The position numbers and the translations under genes were made by a program. DNA of 34,607 bases, taken from positions 1 to 34,607 of the forward strand of contig JAPNUJ010000023.1 of assembly GCA_026627155.1 (NCBI GenBank), read 5' to 3'. This stretch comes from Bacillota bacterium. Its GTDB lineage: Bacteria > Bacillota > Bacilli > Alicyclobacillales > SLC66. The notes beneath the pieces are model-generated. The model made no database searches and was not told the DNA's origin. It saw only the letters and a program-made list of their open reading frames with translations. Position 1 is the first letter of the stretch. Each line of letters begins with the position of its first letter. This document shows, one piece after another, positions 33,795 through 34,607 of this stretch.

Positions 33795-34607
33795 TTAGTG
33801 TGTCACCGTAGGCGAATCCGTGGGCACCTGCCGACCGCGCCCCCGACGCCGTCGGTGCAGCGCAAGCTCCCGGACCACTTTCTGGCCTCGCGCCAGCCCG
33901 CCGTGATCGAGTCGCCCTCCATACCGCCAGCGCTCATACCAAGCGACAAACCCAAGAAGCTCGCCGCGCAATCGTTCGTCCTCCACCCCTTGCGCATACT
34001 CACGCAGCGTCAGATACGCCTTGCGCCGCCCAAACAGTCGAAGCACTTGAACGAGAAGCCCGTCGATGCGTTCCGCACTCTCATCCCACGGTTGGCCGGC
34101 AAGCCGCCGTCTGCGCGTCAGATATGTCATGATCAGAGTGATCATCCCCATCACGAGAAGTGCAAGGCCACCTCCCACAAGCGCCCCACCAGTCAGGAAC
34201 CCGTTGCCTGCCCCAGTGGCGCGCGGGGCAACGGGGTGCACCTTCGGCGTCGGCCTATGCTGCGCGACAGGGTGCTTCAGTGACTGCGTGGCTGGTTGAT
34301 GCAACGCTTGTGGGAGCACAAAGGACGGCGTGGCTTCCATCGGAATCCACCCATAGCCCGCAAACCAGATCTCGGCCCACGAGTGAGCGTCCGTGCCTCG
34401 CAACACGTACTCGTTCGTCTTGCCGTGATAGTGTGGATCCGGCGGAACCGTGACGAACCCCTTGACCCATCGCGAGGGGATGCCAACTGCCCGCGCCAAT
34501 ACGGCCAGCGCTGACGAAAAGTTGTCACAGTAGCCGCGATGCGTCACAAACAGGAACTGATCCACGTAGTCTTGTCCGGGCTGCAGATAGGGGACATCTT
34601 GCGTATC
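33795..34607 (-). CDS. yebA: Transglutaminase-like membrane protein, YebA-type (partial, N-terminus beyond window)
   Basis: The last 270 residues of a larger membrane protein (the B. subtilis YebA family is over 700). The transglutaminase core is visible: nucleophile Cys in HRGYCDNFSSALAVLARAVGIP, catalytic His in AHSWAEIWFAGYGW, and WIPMEATPSF, where a Glu takes the place of the usual Asp, as in several relatives. A Pro/His-rich linker leads to one membrane helix (LVGGGLALLVMGMITLIMTYL) and a C-terminal cytoplasmic DUF4129-like region (GRRKAYLTLREYAQGVEDERLRG). The frame is open to the window edge, so the GTG near 34565 is internal. Its job is unproven; the partners YeaC and YeaD would be expected upstream, outside the window. 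Confidence 0.9.
   Translation of the reverse strand, partial: DTQDVPYLQPGQDYVDQFLFVTHRGYCDNFSSALAVLARAVGIPSRWVKGFVTVPPDPHYHGKTNEYVLRGTDAHSWAEIWFAGYGWIPMEATPSFVLPQALHQPATQSLKHPVAQHRPTPKVHPVAPRATGAGNGFLTGGALVGGGLALLVMGMITLIMTYLTRRRRLAGQPWDESAERIDGLLVQVLRLFGRRKAYLTLREYAQGVEDERLRGELLGFVAWYERWRYGGRLDHGGLARGQKVVRELALHRRRRGRGRQVPTDSPTVTH

Noticed and set aside
1..34607. CRISPR arrays, rRNA or tRNA genes
   Set aside because: No regularly spaced repeat array and no recognisable tRNA or rRNA sequence were seen; tandem repeats found are of two or three units only.

Overview
The window looks like a stretch of chromosome from a fairly GC-rich Bacillota (class Bacilli), possibly an Alicyclobacillaceae-like organism; the family is an inference. 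The evidence is the Bacillus-type purine gene order with a separate purS, small-type purL and a 4Fe-4S-type purF, the yebA-guaA gene pair, a heterodimeric BmrCD-like ABC exporter, strong AGGAGG-type ribosome binding sites, and many GTG and TTG starts.

Layout. Positions 1-5348 (minus strand): the start-proximal part of glycyl-tRNA synthetase, an empty spacer with palindromic tandem repeats, and two overlapping ABC exporter half-transporters. 5485-11511 (plus strand): a PatB/MalY-type C-S lyase, an ECF sigma factor with its membrane-bound zinc anti-sigma factor (closed by a clear terminator), then a Ugp/sugar-type ABC importer made of two permeases and a binding protein with no ATPase gene. 11624-13096 (minus): a SCO copper chaperone, a 56-residue unknown protein and a WrbA-like flavodoxin. 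13177-24691 (minus): the purine operon purB-C-S-Q-L-F-M-N-H-D, read from a promoter with two inverted PurBox-like sites upstream; purE and purK are not at its head. 24929-27780: a small Cys-rich protein converging on a Yip1-family membrane protein, then argJ and a short N-acetylglutamate synthase-like acetyltransferase.

The most striking locus is 27862-28988 (minus). A glutathione peroxidase gene has an in-frame TGA exactly where family members carry the catalytic Cys or Sec. It is followed at the right distance by a hairpin with a GGUC apical loop like that of the E. coli fdhF SECIS. I read it as a selenoprotein. Its promoter -10 is embedded in a perfect 18-bp palindrome resembling an OhrR box, and the next gene is ohrR. 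This suggests a peroxide-sensing module in which OhrR controls a selenocysteine peroxidase rather than the usual Ohr.

28985-31145 is an AT-richer, partly degraded patch: an unknown exported protein, remnants, and an IS4-family transposase fragment lying flush against the stop codon of a Gfo/Idh/MocA oxidoreductase gene. The window ends with guaA and the C-terminal part of a YebA-like transglutaminase. Purine synthesis to IMP (pur genes) and on to GMP (guaA) is therefore encoded close together, apart from the missing PurE/PurK step and guaB.
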